From Anaerolineaceae bacterium (GTDB taxonomy: Bacteria; Chloroflexota; Anaerolineae; Aggregatilineales; Phototrophicaceae): a DNA stretch of 64,000 bases. Location: the NCBI GenBank assembly GCA_026708325.1, contig JAPOVC010000029.1:1-64000 (forward strand), given 5' to 3'. The position numbers and the translations under genes were made by a program. The notes beneath the pieces are model-generated. The model was given only the letters and a program-made list of their open reading frames with translations. It was not told where the DNA came from and ran no database searches. Position 1 is the first letter of the stretch. Each line of letters begins with the position of its first letter. Shown one piece after another: positions 26,743-34,997 of this stretch.

Positions 26743-28239
26743 ATGTCCCCAGCCCGACCCGTACGGGTCCGCTTCGCGCCCAGCCCGACCGGCCCGCTGC
26801 ATATTGGCGGCTTGCGCACAGCCCTCTTCAACTGGCTCTACGCCCGTCACCAAGGCGGGCGATTCATCCTCCGTCTGGAAGACACAGACCAGCGCAGACT
26901 GGTCAGCGGGTCGGCCGAACACATCATGGCCATGCTGCGTCACTACGGCCTCGACTACGACGAAGGGCCGGACATTGGCGGCGCTTTCGGCCCCTACGTC
27001 CAGTCCGAACGACGCGAGCGGCATGTCCGGCGGGCGGGTTGGCTGGTGCAGGAGGGCGCGGCCTATCCCTGTTACTGCAGCGCGGAACGCCTGAAGGCCG
27101 TCAACGCGGAAAAGCGCAGCCGGGGGGAGGCCAGCGGCTACGACAGACATTGCCGCGATCTTTCTGTGGCGCAGCGGGCCGAACTGGACGCAGCGGGCGA
27201 GACGCCGGTGATTCGCTTTCGCATGCCACTGGAAGGCCAGACCCTGGTGCGGGACGCCATTCGGGGAGAATTGCGTTTCGACAATGCGAGGCTGCAGGAT
27301 GCCGTCCTGCTCAAGTCCGACGGCTTCCCTACCTATCATCTGGCCCATCTGGTTGACGACCGGGACATGCAGATCTCGCATGTGATGCGTTCCAGCGAAT
27401 GGTTGCCCTCGCTGCCGCTGCACTGGCAGCTGTGGGAAGCGTTCGGGCAGGAGAAGCCCGTTTATGTCCATTTGCCGGTGATCCTTAATCCGAACGGCAA
27501 GGGCAAGTTGAGCAAACGCCATGCCGGCTTCACGCAGAATGGCAGGCAGGTGCTGGTCCTGGCGCAGGAGTTCATCGATGCCGGTTACCTGCCGGAAGCC
27601 GTGGGCAACTTCCTGACCAACATCGGCTGGAGCATGCCCGACGAACGCGAGTTCTTCCCTGTCGAAGCGGCGATCGAAGGCTTTGAACTCAGTCGGGTCA
27701 ATCCGGCCGACGGCGTCTTCCCGGTGGAGAAGCTGGACTGGCTAAACGGCATGTGGATACGGGAACTGTCGGTCGCGGACCTGGCGCAGCGCGTACGGCC
27801 GTTGCTGCTGCAGGCCGGGCTGGAAATCGACGACGCGCTGCTGCGGAAGGTCGTCCCCCTGATGCGGGAGCGAATGCGCTCGCTGCACGACTTTGCGGCC
27901 ATGGCCGGCTTCTTCTTCAGCGACAGCTTTGCGGGCCCGGAAGCCGACGCGATCATTCAGCGCAGAATGGATGCCGCGGGAACGTTGGGGGCCCTGCAGG
28001 CAGCGCGCCTGCGACTGGAGGAAATGGAGCGCATCGATTGCGCCGCGCTGGAAGGGGACATGCGGGCCCTGGCTCAGGAACTGGGCATCAAGGTCGGCCA
28101 GCTCTTCGGCAGCCTGCGCGTCGCCGTGACTGGCCAGCGGGTGTCTCCGCCGCTCTTTGAGACGATGGAGATCCTCGGCCTGGAGACTTGCCTGGAACGC
28201 ATCGACCTGGCCATCGCTACGCTGCAGCGTCAGGCTTGA
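26743..28239 (+). CDS. gltX: Glutamate-tRNA ligase
   Basis: Class I synthetase that charges tRNA-Glu. 498 residues; the HIGH motif appears as SPTGPLHIGGLRTALFNW (about residues 9-26) and the KMSKS equivalent as GKLSKRHAG (about 251-259). FILRLEDTDQRR and the C-terminal helical anticodon-binding domain are typical. AGGAG lies about 6 nt before the ATG. A bona fide GlnRS gene follows after two tRNA-Gln genes, so this enzyme is probably the discriminating kind that does not charge tRNA-Gln; that is an inference from context. It may read through into the first tRNA-Gln. Confidence 0.95.
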   Translation: MSPARPVRVRFAPSPTGPLHIGGLRTALFNWLYARHQGGRFILRLEDTDQRRLVSGSAEHIMAMLRHYGLDYDEGPDIGGAFGPYVQSERRERHVRRAGWLVQEGAAYPCYCSAERLKAVNAEKRSRGEASGYDRHCRDLSVAQRAELDAAGETPVIRFRMPLEGQTLVRDAIRGELRFDNARLQDAVLLKSDGFPTYHLAHLVDDRDMQISHVMRSSEWLPSLPLHWQLWEAFGQEKPVYVHLPVILNPNGKGKLSKRHAGFTQNGRQVLVLAQEFIDAGYLPEAVGNFLTNIGWSMPDEREFFPVEAAIEGFELSRVNPADGVFPVEKLDWLNGMWIRELSVADLAQRVRPLLLQAGLEIDDALLRKVVPLMRERMRSLHDFAAMAGFFFSDSFAGPEADAIIQRRMDAAGTLGALQAARLRLEEMERIDCAALEGDMRALAQELGIKVGQLFGSLRVAVTGQRVSPPLFETMEILGLETCLERIDLAIATLQRQA

Positions 28240-28274
28240 CAGCCCTGCGGCCCTGTGCCAGGATTGCCGCCAGG

Positions 28275-28345
28275 TGGGAGATAGTTCAACGGCAGAACGA
28301 CGGGTTCTGGCCCCGTAAATCCTGGTTCGAATCCAGGTCTCCCAG
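28275..28345 (+). tRNA. tRNA-Gln (anticodon CTG)
   Basis: A 71-nt cloverleaf: acceptor TGGGAGA pairs with TCTCCCA, anticodon stem ACGGG/CCCGT encloses loop TTCTGGC with anticodon CTG at 28307-28309, and the T arm CCTGG/CCAGG encloses TTCGAAT. The discriminator is G; CCA is not encoded. It is followed by a terminator. No promoter is seen between gltX and this gene, so it is probably processed from a gltX transcript. Confidence 0.93.
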
Positions 28346-28351
28346 CAGATG

Positions 28352-28379
28352 GCGGTGGCCGCGGGCCGCCGCTTTTTGT
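28352..28379 (+). terminator. Rho-independent terminator after tRNA-Gln(CTG)
   Basis: A 9-bp GC-rich stem (GCGGTGGCC with GGCCGCCGC, one G-T pair) with a 3-nt loop, followed by TTTTTGT. It separates the two tRNA-Gln transcripts. Confidence 0.75.
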
Positions 28380-28415
28380 GTTCCCGGTCCGCTCTGGTAT
28401 GCGGGCGGGCGGCCA

Positions 28416-28424
28416 TGCTAGAAT
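28416..28424 (+). promoter_or_regulatory. Extended -10 promoter of tRNA-Gln(TTG)-glnS
   Basis: TGCTAGAAT with hexamer TAGAAT (28419-28424), initiating a few bases before the tRNA at 28435. It follows the preceding terminator, so this tRNA and glnS form a new unit. Confidence 0.6.
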
Positions 28425-28434
28425 GGCGGGTGAA

Positions 28435-28505
28435 TGGGAGATAGTTCAACGGCAGAACACCGGTCTTTGGAACCGGGAATCCTGGTTCGAATCCAGGTCT
28501 CCCAG
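28435..28505 (+). tRNA. tRNA-Gln (anticodon TTG)
   Basis: A 71-nt cloverleaf nearly identical to the preceding tRNA outside the anticodon arm: TGGGAGA/TCTCCCA acceptor, stem CCGGT/ACCGG with loop CTTTGGA and anticodon TTG at 28467-28469, and the same T arm. The discriminator is G; CCA is not encoded. It lies 52 nt before glnS, the gene of its charging enzyme. Confidence 0.93.
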
Positions 28506-28557
28506 AAGATCGTTACAGCGACATTCACTTTTCCCATGCAGGAGAACGACCTGGCAC

Positions 28558-30267
28558 ATGAGCGATCCTGGCAAGGCAGCTGTCGCCAGCGCGGCAAGGG
28601 AGCGCGCGGACTTCATCCGCGAGGCAATCTTCGAGGACCTGGAGGCCGGTCGCTACTCGACCGTTCACACGCGATTCCCGCCCGAGCCCAACGGCTATCC
28701 GCACATAGGACACGCCAAGGCCATCTGGATCAATTTCAGCATCGCCGCGGAGTTTGGCGGCGTTTGCAACCTGCGCTTCGATGACACCAACCCGGTGCGG
28801 GAAGAGCAGGAATACATCGACGCCATCATGGAGGACATCCGCTGGCTGGGTTACGACTGGGGCGAGCGTTTGTTCTTTGCCTCGGACTACTTTGACCAGC
28901 TCTACGAGTGGGCGTTGCAGTTGATTCGCGACGGGTTGGCCTACGTCGATGAACTGGGTCAGGACCAGATTCGCGAATATCGCGGCACCCTGACCGAAGC
29001 GGGTCGCAACAGCCCCTGGCGCGATCGACCGGTGGCGGAAAACCTGACCATGTTCGAGCGCATGAAACGGGGCGACTACCCCGAGGGCGCCTGTGTGCTG
29101 CGCGCGAAGATTGACATGGCCTCGCCGAACATCAACTTGCGCGATCCGGTGCTCTATCGCATCCTGCATGCGGAGCATCCGCGCACCGGCGATCGCTGGT
29201 GCATTTACCCCATGTACGACTTCGCGCATGGCCAGTCGGATTCGATCGAAGGCATCACCCACTCCCTCTGTTCGCTGGAATACGAAGACCATCGCCCGCT
29301 CTACGACTGGCTGCTGGAAGCGCTGGGCATCTACCGGCCGCGGCAGATCGAGTTCGCCCGCCTCAACCTTGATCACACCCTCGTCCAGAAACGCAAGCTG
29401 CGACGGCTGGTGGAGCAGGGGCATTTGAAGGGTTGGGATGACCCGCGGATGCCAACCCTGCGCGGCATGCGGCGACGCGGCTACGCGCCGGAGGCGATTC
29501 GCGAGTTTTGCGCCGCCACCGGCATTGGCAAACGCAACAACCTCATCGAGATTGAAATGCTGGAACACTACCAGCGCCAGTACCTGAACCGGCACTCACC
29601 GCGCGTTATGGCGGTGCTGGACCCGCTGCGGGTGGTCATCGAAAACTACCCGGAAGGCCAGGTGGAGTGGATGACGGCGGTCAACAACCCGGAGGACGAG
29701 ACCGCCGGGACGCGCGAGGTCCCCTTTTCGCGGGAGATTTACATCGAACGCGAGGACTTCATGCTGGACCCGCCGCGCAAGTTTTACCGTCTGGCGCCAG
29801 GGCGCGAAGTGCGTTTGCGCAGCGCCTGGCTGCTGACCTGTCGCGACGTTGTGTACGACGCGCAGGGCGAGATCCGCGAGTTACGTTGCACCATCGACCC
29901 CGACTCCCGCGGCGGCAACGCGCCGGACGGTCGGCGCGTACGGTCAACGCTGCACTGGGTGTCGGCGGCGCAGGCCCTGCCAGCCGAGGTGCGACTCTAC
30001 GACAAGCTGTTCAGCGTACGGAACCCCAATGAAGCAAGCGACGGCCTCGACCCCGCCGCGCAGCTCAATCCTGACTCGCTGCAGGTGTTGACCCAGGCGC
30101 TGGTTGAACCTTCCCTCGGCCAGGCCGAGGCCGGCATGCGCTACCAGTTCGAGCGCATCGGCTACTTCGCCGTGGACCCGGATTCAAGACCCGGCCAACT
30201 GGTGTTCAATCGCAGCGTCACCCTGCGCGACCAGTGGGCCAGACTGCAACGGCGTCGCCAGCGTTAG
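28558..30267 (+). CDS. glnS: Glutamine-tRNA ligase
   Basis: GlnRS, charging tRNA-Gln directly. 569 residues, close to the E. coli length. The signature [19 protein letters not shown] (about residues 35-53) holds the HIGH motif; a KMSKS-like [10 protein letters not shown] follows in the catalytic domain, after [19 protein letters not shown]. The C-terminal half is the beta-barrel anticodon-binding pair, with [20 protein letters not shown] 28558 was chosen; AGGAG lies 13 nt upstream, a rather long spacing, and earlier in-frame codons would overlap the tRNA. GlnRS makes the transamidation route to Gln-tRNA unnecessary here. Confidence 0.95.
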   Translation: MSDPGKAAVASAARERADFIREAIFEDLEAGRYSTVHTRFPPEPNGYPHIGHAKAIWINFSIAAEFGGVCNLRFDDTNPVREEQEYIDAIMEDIRWLGYDWGERLFFASDYFDQLYEWALQLIRDGLAYVDELGQDQIREYRGTLTEAGRNSPWRDRPVAENLTMFERMKRGDYPEGACVLRAKIDMASPNINLRDPVLYRILHAEHPRTGDRWCIYPMYDFAHGQSDSIEGITHSLCSLEYEDHRPLYDWLLEALGIYRPRQIEFARLNLDHTLVQKRKLRRLVEQGHLKGWDDPRMPTLRGMRRRGYAPEAIREFCAATGIGKRNNLIEIEMLEHYQRQYLNRHSPRVMAVLDPLRVVIENYPEGQVEWMTAVNNPEDETAGTREVPFSREIYIEREDFMLDPPRKFYRLAPGREVRLRSAWLLTCRDVVYDAQGEIRELRCTIDPDSRGGNAPDGRRVRSTLHWVSAAQALPAEVRLYDKLFSVRNPNEASDGLDPAAQLNPDSLQVLTQALVEPSLGQAEAGMRYQFERIGYFAVDPDSRPGQLVFNRSVTLRDQWARLQRRRQR

Positions 30268-30300
30268 ACGCTGCGGCCCGCCCGCCAGCCATATTTCCAT

Positions 30301-30858
30301 TCAAGCGCTTTCGTGGTAAACGGTCTCGTAGTCTTCCGGCGGATTCTCGCGCCACAGGGACGGGTCTTCCTCGTCGTAGCGCATGGACGCCATGATGACC
30401 AGGTCGGCCCACTGGTTGAAGGCGCGGTCGCTGCCGTTGTAGATCAGGCGCAGGCGACGTGGCAACCACAGCCACATATAGGACAGGCGTCGGCGCTCGT
30501 AACGTGAGGTTCGCGCCCGCAACTGATAGTACCAGCGCGGGTAGTGCAGAAAGATATCCGGGTGCTCGCGGGCGAATTCCGGATGGTTGCGCGCCAGGAA
30601 GGCCAACATCAACAGCGCCAGTCCGGGCAGCCCCGTTGGCAGAAAGATGCTCGCGCTTTCAACCAGCAGGGCCGTCAGGCTGATGACCAGTACGCCGGAC
30701 CAGAGCAACAGGGCAGGCAGGGGATAATACAACTCCTCGTCCCCGCCGTACTTCTCAAAGGTGCGCAGGATCGGCCCCTTGAGCATCCCGGTCATGATCA
30801 GCCCGATGCGCAGGAAAAAAGCGATGCTGACCAGCACCGGGATGAACATGATGTTCAT
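30301..30858 (-). CDS. Small membrane protein of unknown function
   Basis: About 185 residues. Hydrophobic segments lie at the N-terminus (IMFIPVLVSIAFFLRIGLIM) and in the middle (ALLLWSGVLVISLTALLVES, then PGLALLMLAFLA), followed by a basic, aromatic, presumably cytosolic C-terminus (YPRWYYQLRARTSRYERRR). Not recognised as a named family. ATG 30858 was chosen because GGAGG lies about 6 nt upstream; an earlier in-frame codon would add a charged leader with no such site. It is convergent with glnS and divergent from the AlbA_2 gene. Confidence 0.65.
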   Translation of the reverse strand: MNIMFIPVLVSIAFFLRIGLIMTGMLKGPILRTFEKYGGDEELYYPLPALLLWSGVLVISLTALLVESASIFLPTGLPGLALLMLAFLARNHPEFAREHPDIFLHYPRWYYQLRARTSRYERRRLSYMWLWLPRRLRLIYNGSDRAFNQWADLVIMASMRYDEEDPSLWRENPPEDYETVYHESA

Positions 30859-30945
30859 AATTTCCTCCGATTCCAGCGTACCCTTTTCGCTGGTGGACGG
30901 CAATTGTCAAAGCCCGTGATTTTGCTGCGGGGGGCGAGTGGGCTG

Positions 30946-30954
30946 TGCTATAGT
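30946..30954 (+). promoter_or_regulatory. Extended -10 promoter of the AlbA_2/HATPase gene
   Basis: TGCTATAGT, with hexamer TATAGT (30949-30954). The preceding GTGGGCTG is identical to the sequence before the mreB -10, so the two promoters share 14 contiguous bases. Initiation near 30961 rules out coding starts further upstream. Confidence 0.6.
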
Positions 30955-30979
30955 ATCCGCCCGCCGGTCAGGATTGTGT

Positions 30980-32386
30980 TTGGATATGGATGGGGACAGG
31001 CCACCCGCCGGCTTCGGGCCCGGACCGCGCAGCGCCTGCATCGAAGAGTTGACCCCGCAGCGCATCGCCGAAACCCTGATCGCCTTTGCCAACAGCGATG
31101 GCGGCAGTCTGCTGTTTGGCGCGCGTCCCGACGGAGAGCCGGCCGAATCGACCATCACACGCGAGGCACTGGACGGCGCCCTGGGGGAAGCCCAGGGGCT
31201 TTGCGATCCGCCCGTCATGACCGGTGAAACCGCGCTGGTCGCGCTGGCGGAAGCGCGCACCGCCTGGCGTCTGGAAGTGCCACGCAGTCTGGACATGCAT
31301 TCGCTGGTGGACGGCCGCGTACTCGTGCGCAGCGGGGCTTGCAACCGGCCACTGGGCGGCCGCGAGATACAACGTTTGGTCAGCGCCCGCAACATCGGTG
31401 ACTTCGAAAACGAGGCGGTACCGGGCGCCAGTCGCAGCGATTTCAACGAGGAAATGATCGCCGCCTATCTTGAACGCCGCGCGCTGCGGCTGCGCCAGCC
31501 GGAAGGCGAGGCCAGCGATTCCCTGTTGCAGGAAATCGGCGCGCTGGACGCCGCGGGGCAGCCTACGGTTACCGGCGTGCTGCTGTTCTGCGAGCGACCG
31601 CAACGCTGGTTGCCGCAAAGCGGGATGGTCTTCGTGCGTTTCGCCGGGGCCACGCCGCGCGGTGAGGACGGACTGGCGGGCTACATTCGCCGGGAAGAAC
31701 TGTCCGGCCCCCTGCCGCGCATGGTGGAAGCGGCCTGGAATCTGGTCTGGAGCGAAATGGCCGTCAGCGCCGTCGTGAAGGACCTGGAGCGGGAGGAAAC
31801 CCTGGAATACCCGCGCTTTGCCGTGCGGGAAGCCATCGTCAACGCAGTTTGTCACCGCGACTATCGCATGAAAGGGCGTCGCATCGAGATTCGCATGTTC
31901 GCGGATCGCCTGGAAGTGGTGTCGCCTGGCGGACTGCCGGGGTTCATCACCATCGAAAACTTCGTCGGCGAACATTTCAGCCGCAACCCGCGCATCGTCA
32001 GCGGGCTGTTTCAGTGGGGGCTGATCGAAGAGCTGGGGTTGGGCATCGATCGCATGCTTGAGGTCATGGAACAGGCCGGGCACGAGCCGCCGGTCTTCGA
32101 TGCGCAGCCCTACAGTTTTTCGGTGACCTTGCGCAACGCCAGGCAACAGGCGCCGGTGCCGGAGTGGGTGGCAAACGTCAACCCGCGCCAGCAGCGCGCA
32201 CTGCAATACCTGCAACGGCACGGTTCCATCACCAACCGCGAGTTTCGCTCCTGCTGCGAGGGCGTCTCGTCGGAAACCTTGCGGCTGGACCTGGTGGACC
32301 TGGTGGAGCAGGGCTTCCTGCTCAAGGTGGGCACCAAGAAGGGCACCTATTACATATTGAAGCAGGCCGAAGCCGGAGACAAGTGA
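30980..32386 (+). CDS. AlbA_2 (Schlafen-like)/HATPase/winged-helix protein
   Basis: About 468 residues of the family often annotated as 'ATP-binding protein' or 'RecG-like transcriptional regulator'. An N-terminal AlbA_2 domain (IAETLIAFANSDGGSLLFGA, normally a nucleic-acid-binding fold) is followed by a GHKL-type HATPase_c_4 domain with REAIVNAVCHRDY (N box), VSPGGLPGFITIENF (G1 box) and RNPRIVSGLF, ending in a winged helix (about 400-468). The EFK motif that usually opens AlbA_2 is not evident, so that part may be divergent. The TTG at 30980 has AGGA 6 nt upstream; ATG 30986 is an alternative. It stands alone on its own promoter and probably regulates transcription. Confidence 0.82.
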   Translation: MDMDGDRPPAGFGPGPRSACIEELTPQRIAETLIAFANSDGGSLLFGARPDGEPAESTITREALDGALGEAQGLCDPPVMTGETALVALAEARTAWRLEVPRSLDMHSLVDGRVLVRSGACNRPLGGREIQRLVSARNIGDFENEAVPGASRSDFNEEMIAAYLERRALRLRQPEGEASDSLLQEIGALDAAGQPTVTGVLLFCERPQRWLPQSGMVFVRFAGATPRGEDGLAGYIRREELSGPLPRMVEAAWNLVWSEMAVSAVVKDLEREETLEYPRFAVREAIVNAVCHRDYRMKGRRIEIRMFADRLEVVSPGGLPGFITIENFVGEHFSRNPRIVSGLFQWGLIEELGLGIDRMLEVMEQAGHEPPVFDAQPYSFSVTLRNARQQAPVPEWVANVNPRQQRALQYLQRHGSITNREFRSCCEGVSSETLRLDLVDLVEQGFLLKVGTKKGTYYILKQAEAGDK

Positions 32387-32425
32387 TTTCGATTTTCGGG
32401 TTGACTGAAGTCTGCCGTCGCCGCC

Positions 32426-32791
32426 TTACTGGCCCCGCCGGGGCTGCCGCCGTTCCTTAAGCCGGGCGGCCCGACCGCGGCGCTCGCGCAGGTAATAAAG
32501 TTGCTTTCGACGCACCTTCGCGTGACGCAGAATCTCGATTTTCTCGATGCGCGGGCTCTTCAGCAGGAAAGTGCGTTCCACGCCGACGCCATGGCTGGCG
32601 ATGCGCCGAACGGTGAAGTTGGCATCGTTGCCGCCGCCACGCAGGCGGATGATCACACCCTGGAAGACCTGGATCCGTTCCCTTTCGCCTTCCACGATTC
32701 GCAGGTGTACGCGCACCGTATCGCCAGACGACAGTTGCGAGTGGTCCCGCGTTGGCGTTTGCGCGACCAGTTCGTCAAGCAGGTTGGTCAT
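32426..32791 (-). CDS. rplS: Large-subunit ribosomal protein bL19
   Basis: A 121-residue bL19 at the interface of the two ribosomal subunits. Conserved segments are [49 protein letters not shown] and [19 protein letters not shown], followed by a basic tail. Usual partners rpsP, rimM and trmD are not adjacent, so it is a single-gene unit behind its own promoter. The start is supported by the conserved MTNLLDEL opening. Confidence 0.96.
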   Translation of the reverse strand: MTNLLDELVAQTPTRDHSQLSSGDTVRVHLRIVEGERERIQVFQGVIIRLRGGGNDANFTVRRIASHGVGVERTFLLKSPRIEKIEILRHAKVRRKQLYYLRERRGRAARLKERRQPRRGQ

Positions 32792-32842
32792 GCGGTCTTT
32801 CCCCGGCGCTATGGCCCACGTTCATCCTGGCTGGCGGCGCGC

Positions 32843-32850
32843 AGTATACA
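32843..32850 (-). promoter_or_regulatory. Promoter -10 of rplS
   Basis: The minus strand reads TGTATACT, with hexamer TATACT (32848-32843), about 50 nt before the rplS start. No clear -35. Confidence 0.5.
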
Positions 32851-32883
32851 TGGCGCCGGCGGACGCAACAAGGGTCTGACAAC

Positions 32884-33633
32884 TCAGGGAATGTAGATCT
32901 GCTGACCGACGCGAATCAGGGCGGGGTCCGGAATGCAGTTTGCCTGGGCCAGCTGGTCGACGTCGAGACCGTAGTTGAGGGCGATGCGGAAGAGGTTTTC
33001 GCCGGTCCTTACCGTATGTACGAGGCGATACTCGGCCGGTGTGCAACCTTCGCCCGGCGCCTCGCCCTGCTGATACCCGGTCGAGCCGCATCCGGGAATG
33101 ACCAGTTCGTTGCCAATGTGAATGAGTTCCACGTTGGCAAGATTGTTGACCTGCTGGATTTCGGCCACCGTCACGCCGTAGAGAGTCGCGATGTAGCTGA
33201 GGCCAACATCACTGGCCTGTACCACGTGAATGCAATCGTCACCCTGTGGACCGGCCCCCTCTGCGCCCTCGACCGTGGCCGGAGGAACTGCCGGCGTTAC
33301 GACGGGGGCCGGTTCGCCCGGCGCCTGTCCACCCGCATCGATGGCAGCCTGGGTTTGGGTCGCCCGGGCGATGATGGCAGTCGCCGTCAGATTGAGCGGG
33401 TCGATGTTCTGCAGCGGCGGTTGAACCGGCGCGGGAGTCTCGGAGGGCCCGGGATCGACGGCGGCCACAGCCGTGATCGGCACGTTGGCGGCCGAGGGCG
33501 TAAAGGTCGCGACGCCGGATGGCAACTGTGAATCCTGCTGCGCGGGCTCGTTGGCGCTCTGGTAGCAACCAGCCAGCAGAGTTACCAGTGCGAGGCCGAT
33601 GCATCCTGCCAGACGAAGACCTGCACTGCGCAT
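32884..33633 (-). CDS. Lipoprotein with two LysM domains
   Basis: About 249 residues. The lipobox LLAGC marks a lipidated Cys after a short signal peptide; a Pro/Ala/Thr-rich linker (about 25-115) leads to two LysM peptidoglycan-binding modules, the first with DVGLSYIATLYGVTVAEIQQ and ending GNELVIPGC, the second with GENLFRIALNYGLDVDQLAQ and ending GQQIYIP. It is expected to sit on the outer face of the membrane bound to the cell wall. ATG 33633 is preferred, with AAAGG 9 nt upstream; the TTG at 33642 abuts that site. No catalytic domain is present. Confidence 0.85.
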   Translation of the reverse strand: MRSAGLRLAGCIGLALVTLLAGCYQSANEPAQQDSQLPSGVATFTPSAANVPITAVAAVDPGPSETPAPVQPPLQNIDPLNLTATAIIARATQTQAAIDAGGQAPGEPAPVVTPAVPPATVEGAEGAGPQGDDCIHVVQASDVGLSYIATLYGVTVAEIQQVNNLANVELIHIGNELVIPGCGSTGYQQGEAPGEGCTPAEYRLVHTVRTGENLFRIALNYGLDVDQLAQANCIPDPALIRVGQQIYIP

Positions 33634-33663
33634 GGCCAGCAACCTTTCGCGAGATTCTTACAG

Positions 33664-33672
33664 ATTCTAGCA
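33664..33672 (-). promoter_or_regulatory. Extended -10 promoter of the LysM lipoprotein gene
   Basis: The minus strand reads TGCTAGAAT, identical to the promoter of tRNA-Gln(TTG). Initiation would fall about 25 nt before the start codon. Confidence 0.6.
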
Positions 33673-33684
33673 TCAGGGCCGAAT

Positions 33685-34518
33685 TCAGGCAACTGGAGCG
33701 GCCGGCAGTATTCCGGGCTGCGTGACCAGCAGCAGGAGCAGACCAAACGCTATGCGATACCAGCCGAATGGCGCGAGGCTGTGCCTGCTGACGAAACGCA
33801 ACAGCCAGGCGATCGCCAGCCAGGCCACGGCGGCGGACACGGCGCAACCCAGCAGCAATACACCCAGTTCCGCCCTGCTGGCGCGGCCGGCAACGTCCAC
33901 CAGTTCGGAGAGGGTGGCGCTACCAAGCAGGGGGATGGCCAGCCAGAAGGAAAAACGCGTGGCGCTGCTGCGATCGAGGCCGACCTGCATGGCGCCGACG
34001 ATCGTGGCCGCAGAGCGGGAAACGCCGGGAATCAGCGCCAGGGTCTGCACGCAGCCGATGAACAGGGCCTGTCGCAGGGACAAATGCCTTTCTGCATCCA
34101 CCGCCTGCGGACGTGGCCGTCGATCGGTCAGGAGCAAGACGACTCCGCCGGACAGCAACGCCAACGCGACGACAGAAGGCGAAAACAAGGTTTGTATGAT
34201 CCAGTCCCGCAGCAGAAATCCGGTAATGCCTGCGGGCAAACTGGCCACCAGGATGCCGGCCCAGAACTGTCTTGCCTGAGGGTCGTTTCGCATCGCCCAC
34301 AGGCTGGCAGCCAGGTCGCGACCGTAATGCAGCAGCAGGGCCAGCACGGCGCCCGCCTGAATCGTGATTTCAAAGCTGCCGCGCAGCGCCGGGGAAAGCT
34401 CGAGCAAGGAAGCGCCGACGATCAGATGTCCGGTTGAGGAAATGGGCAGGAACTCGCTCAGACCCTCGAGGACGCCGAGGAGAATCGCCGCCAGCACATC
34501 GCTCGCTTCGATACTCAC
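33685..34518 (-). CDS. uppP: Undecaprenyl-diphosphatase (UppP/BacA)
   Basis: A membrane pyrophosphatase that recycles undecaprenyl pyrophosphate for peptidoglycan and other wall polymers; it also confers bacitracin tolerance. 277 residues and about eight membrane segments. Catalytic motifs are EGLSEFLPISSTGHLIVG near the N-terminus (with the family Glu-rich motif) and LIPGVSRSAATIVGAM. GTG 34518 was chosen because it overlaps the crcB stop as GTGA and gives the standard length; longer readings run into crcB. It is translationally coupled to crcB. Confidence 0.93.
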   Translation of the reverse strand: MSIEASDVLAAILLGVLEGLSEFLPISSTGHLIVGASLLELSPALRGSFEITIQAGAVLALLLHYGRDLAASLWAMRNDPQARQFWAGILVASLPAGITGFLLRDWIIQTLFSPSVVALALLSGGVVLLLTDRRPRPQAVDAERHLSLRQALFIGCVQTLALIPGVSRSAATIVGAMQVGLDRSSATRFSFWLAIPLLGSATLSELVDVAGRASRAELGVLLLGCAVSAAVAWLAIAWLLRFVSRHSLAPFGWYRIAFGLLLLLVTQPGILPAAPVA

Positions 34519-34895
34519 AGGCGGCTGGCCAGTGCCAGACCCAGACATACGCCGGCAAGACAAAGCAGGTTGTTGCCGAGGATGTTGCCCGTCATCGCCA
34601 GCCACTGGCCTTCCCGCGCCAGCGCAAGGCTTTCGTAGGCGTAGGTCGAAAATGTGGTGAAGGCCCCGCAGAAGCCAACACTGACAAAGAGACGGACCTG
34701 TGGCGAAAGAAGGCCCTGTCGCAGCGACCAGCCGAGAAACAGCGCCAGCAAAAAGGAACCGGTGATGTTGATGATCATGGTGCTGACGGGGTTGGAAAGG
34801 CCCAGACGACTGACGAACCAGACGCCGAAAAGATGGCGGGCGCAGGCGCCCAGCAGACCGCCCGCGCCTATGCTCACCAGAGTGGATGCCTGCAT
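34515..34895 (-). CDS. crcB: Fluoride ion transporter CrcB/Fluc
   Basis: A 126-residue, four-helix fluoride channel that acts as a dual-topology dimer. Conserved motifs are GAGGLLGACARHLFG at the start, IINITGSFLLALFLG (the Asn-x-x-Gly pore motif) and VGFCGAFTTFSTYAYE (the Phe-box and polar track). Length is normal. A fluoride riboswitch was looked for upstream and not found. The stop codon overlaps the uppP GTG start, and a single gene copy implies a homodimer. Confidence 0.93.
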   Translation of the reverse strand: MQASTLVSIGAGGLLGACARHLFGVWFVSRLGLSNPVSTMIINITGSFLLALFLGWSLRQGLLSPQVRLFVSVGFCGAFTTFSTYAYESLALAREGQWLAMTGNILGNNLLCLAGVCLGLALASRL

Positions 34896-34940
34896 GCGAC
34901 CAGCATAGCCGGGCGTGTAACCTGCATCAATGCCACAACC

Positions 34941-34970
34941 TTGCATGGTATGCGCCTCTGCTGCCAGAAT
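34941..34970 (+). promoter_or_regulatory. Possible promoter of the MFS gene
   Basis: TTGCAT (34941-34946), an 18-bp spacer and TGC-CAGAAT (hexamer 34965-34970). Initiation near 34977 is 21 nt before the start codon. Both hexamers are imperfect. Confidence 0.35.
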
Positions 34971-34997
34971 GGGCGAGTCCTGCCGTGTGGAAACCGC

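Noticed and set aside
28275..28505. Tandem tRNA-Gln genes as an integration site
   Set aside because: There is no integrase, phage gene or fragmentary tRNA 3' end nearby; the duplicated halves are explained by the two isoacceptors.
34896..34997. Fluoride riboswitch upstream of crcB
   Set aside because: The region lacks the conserved pseudoknot elements of the crcB motif.
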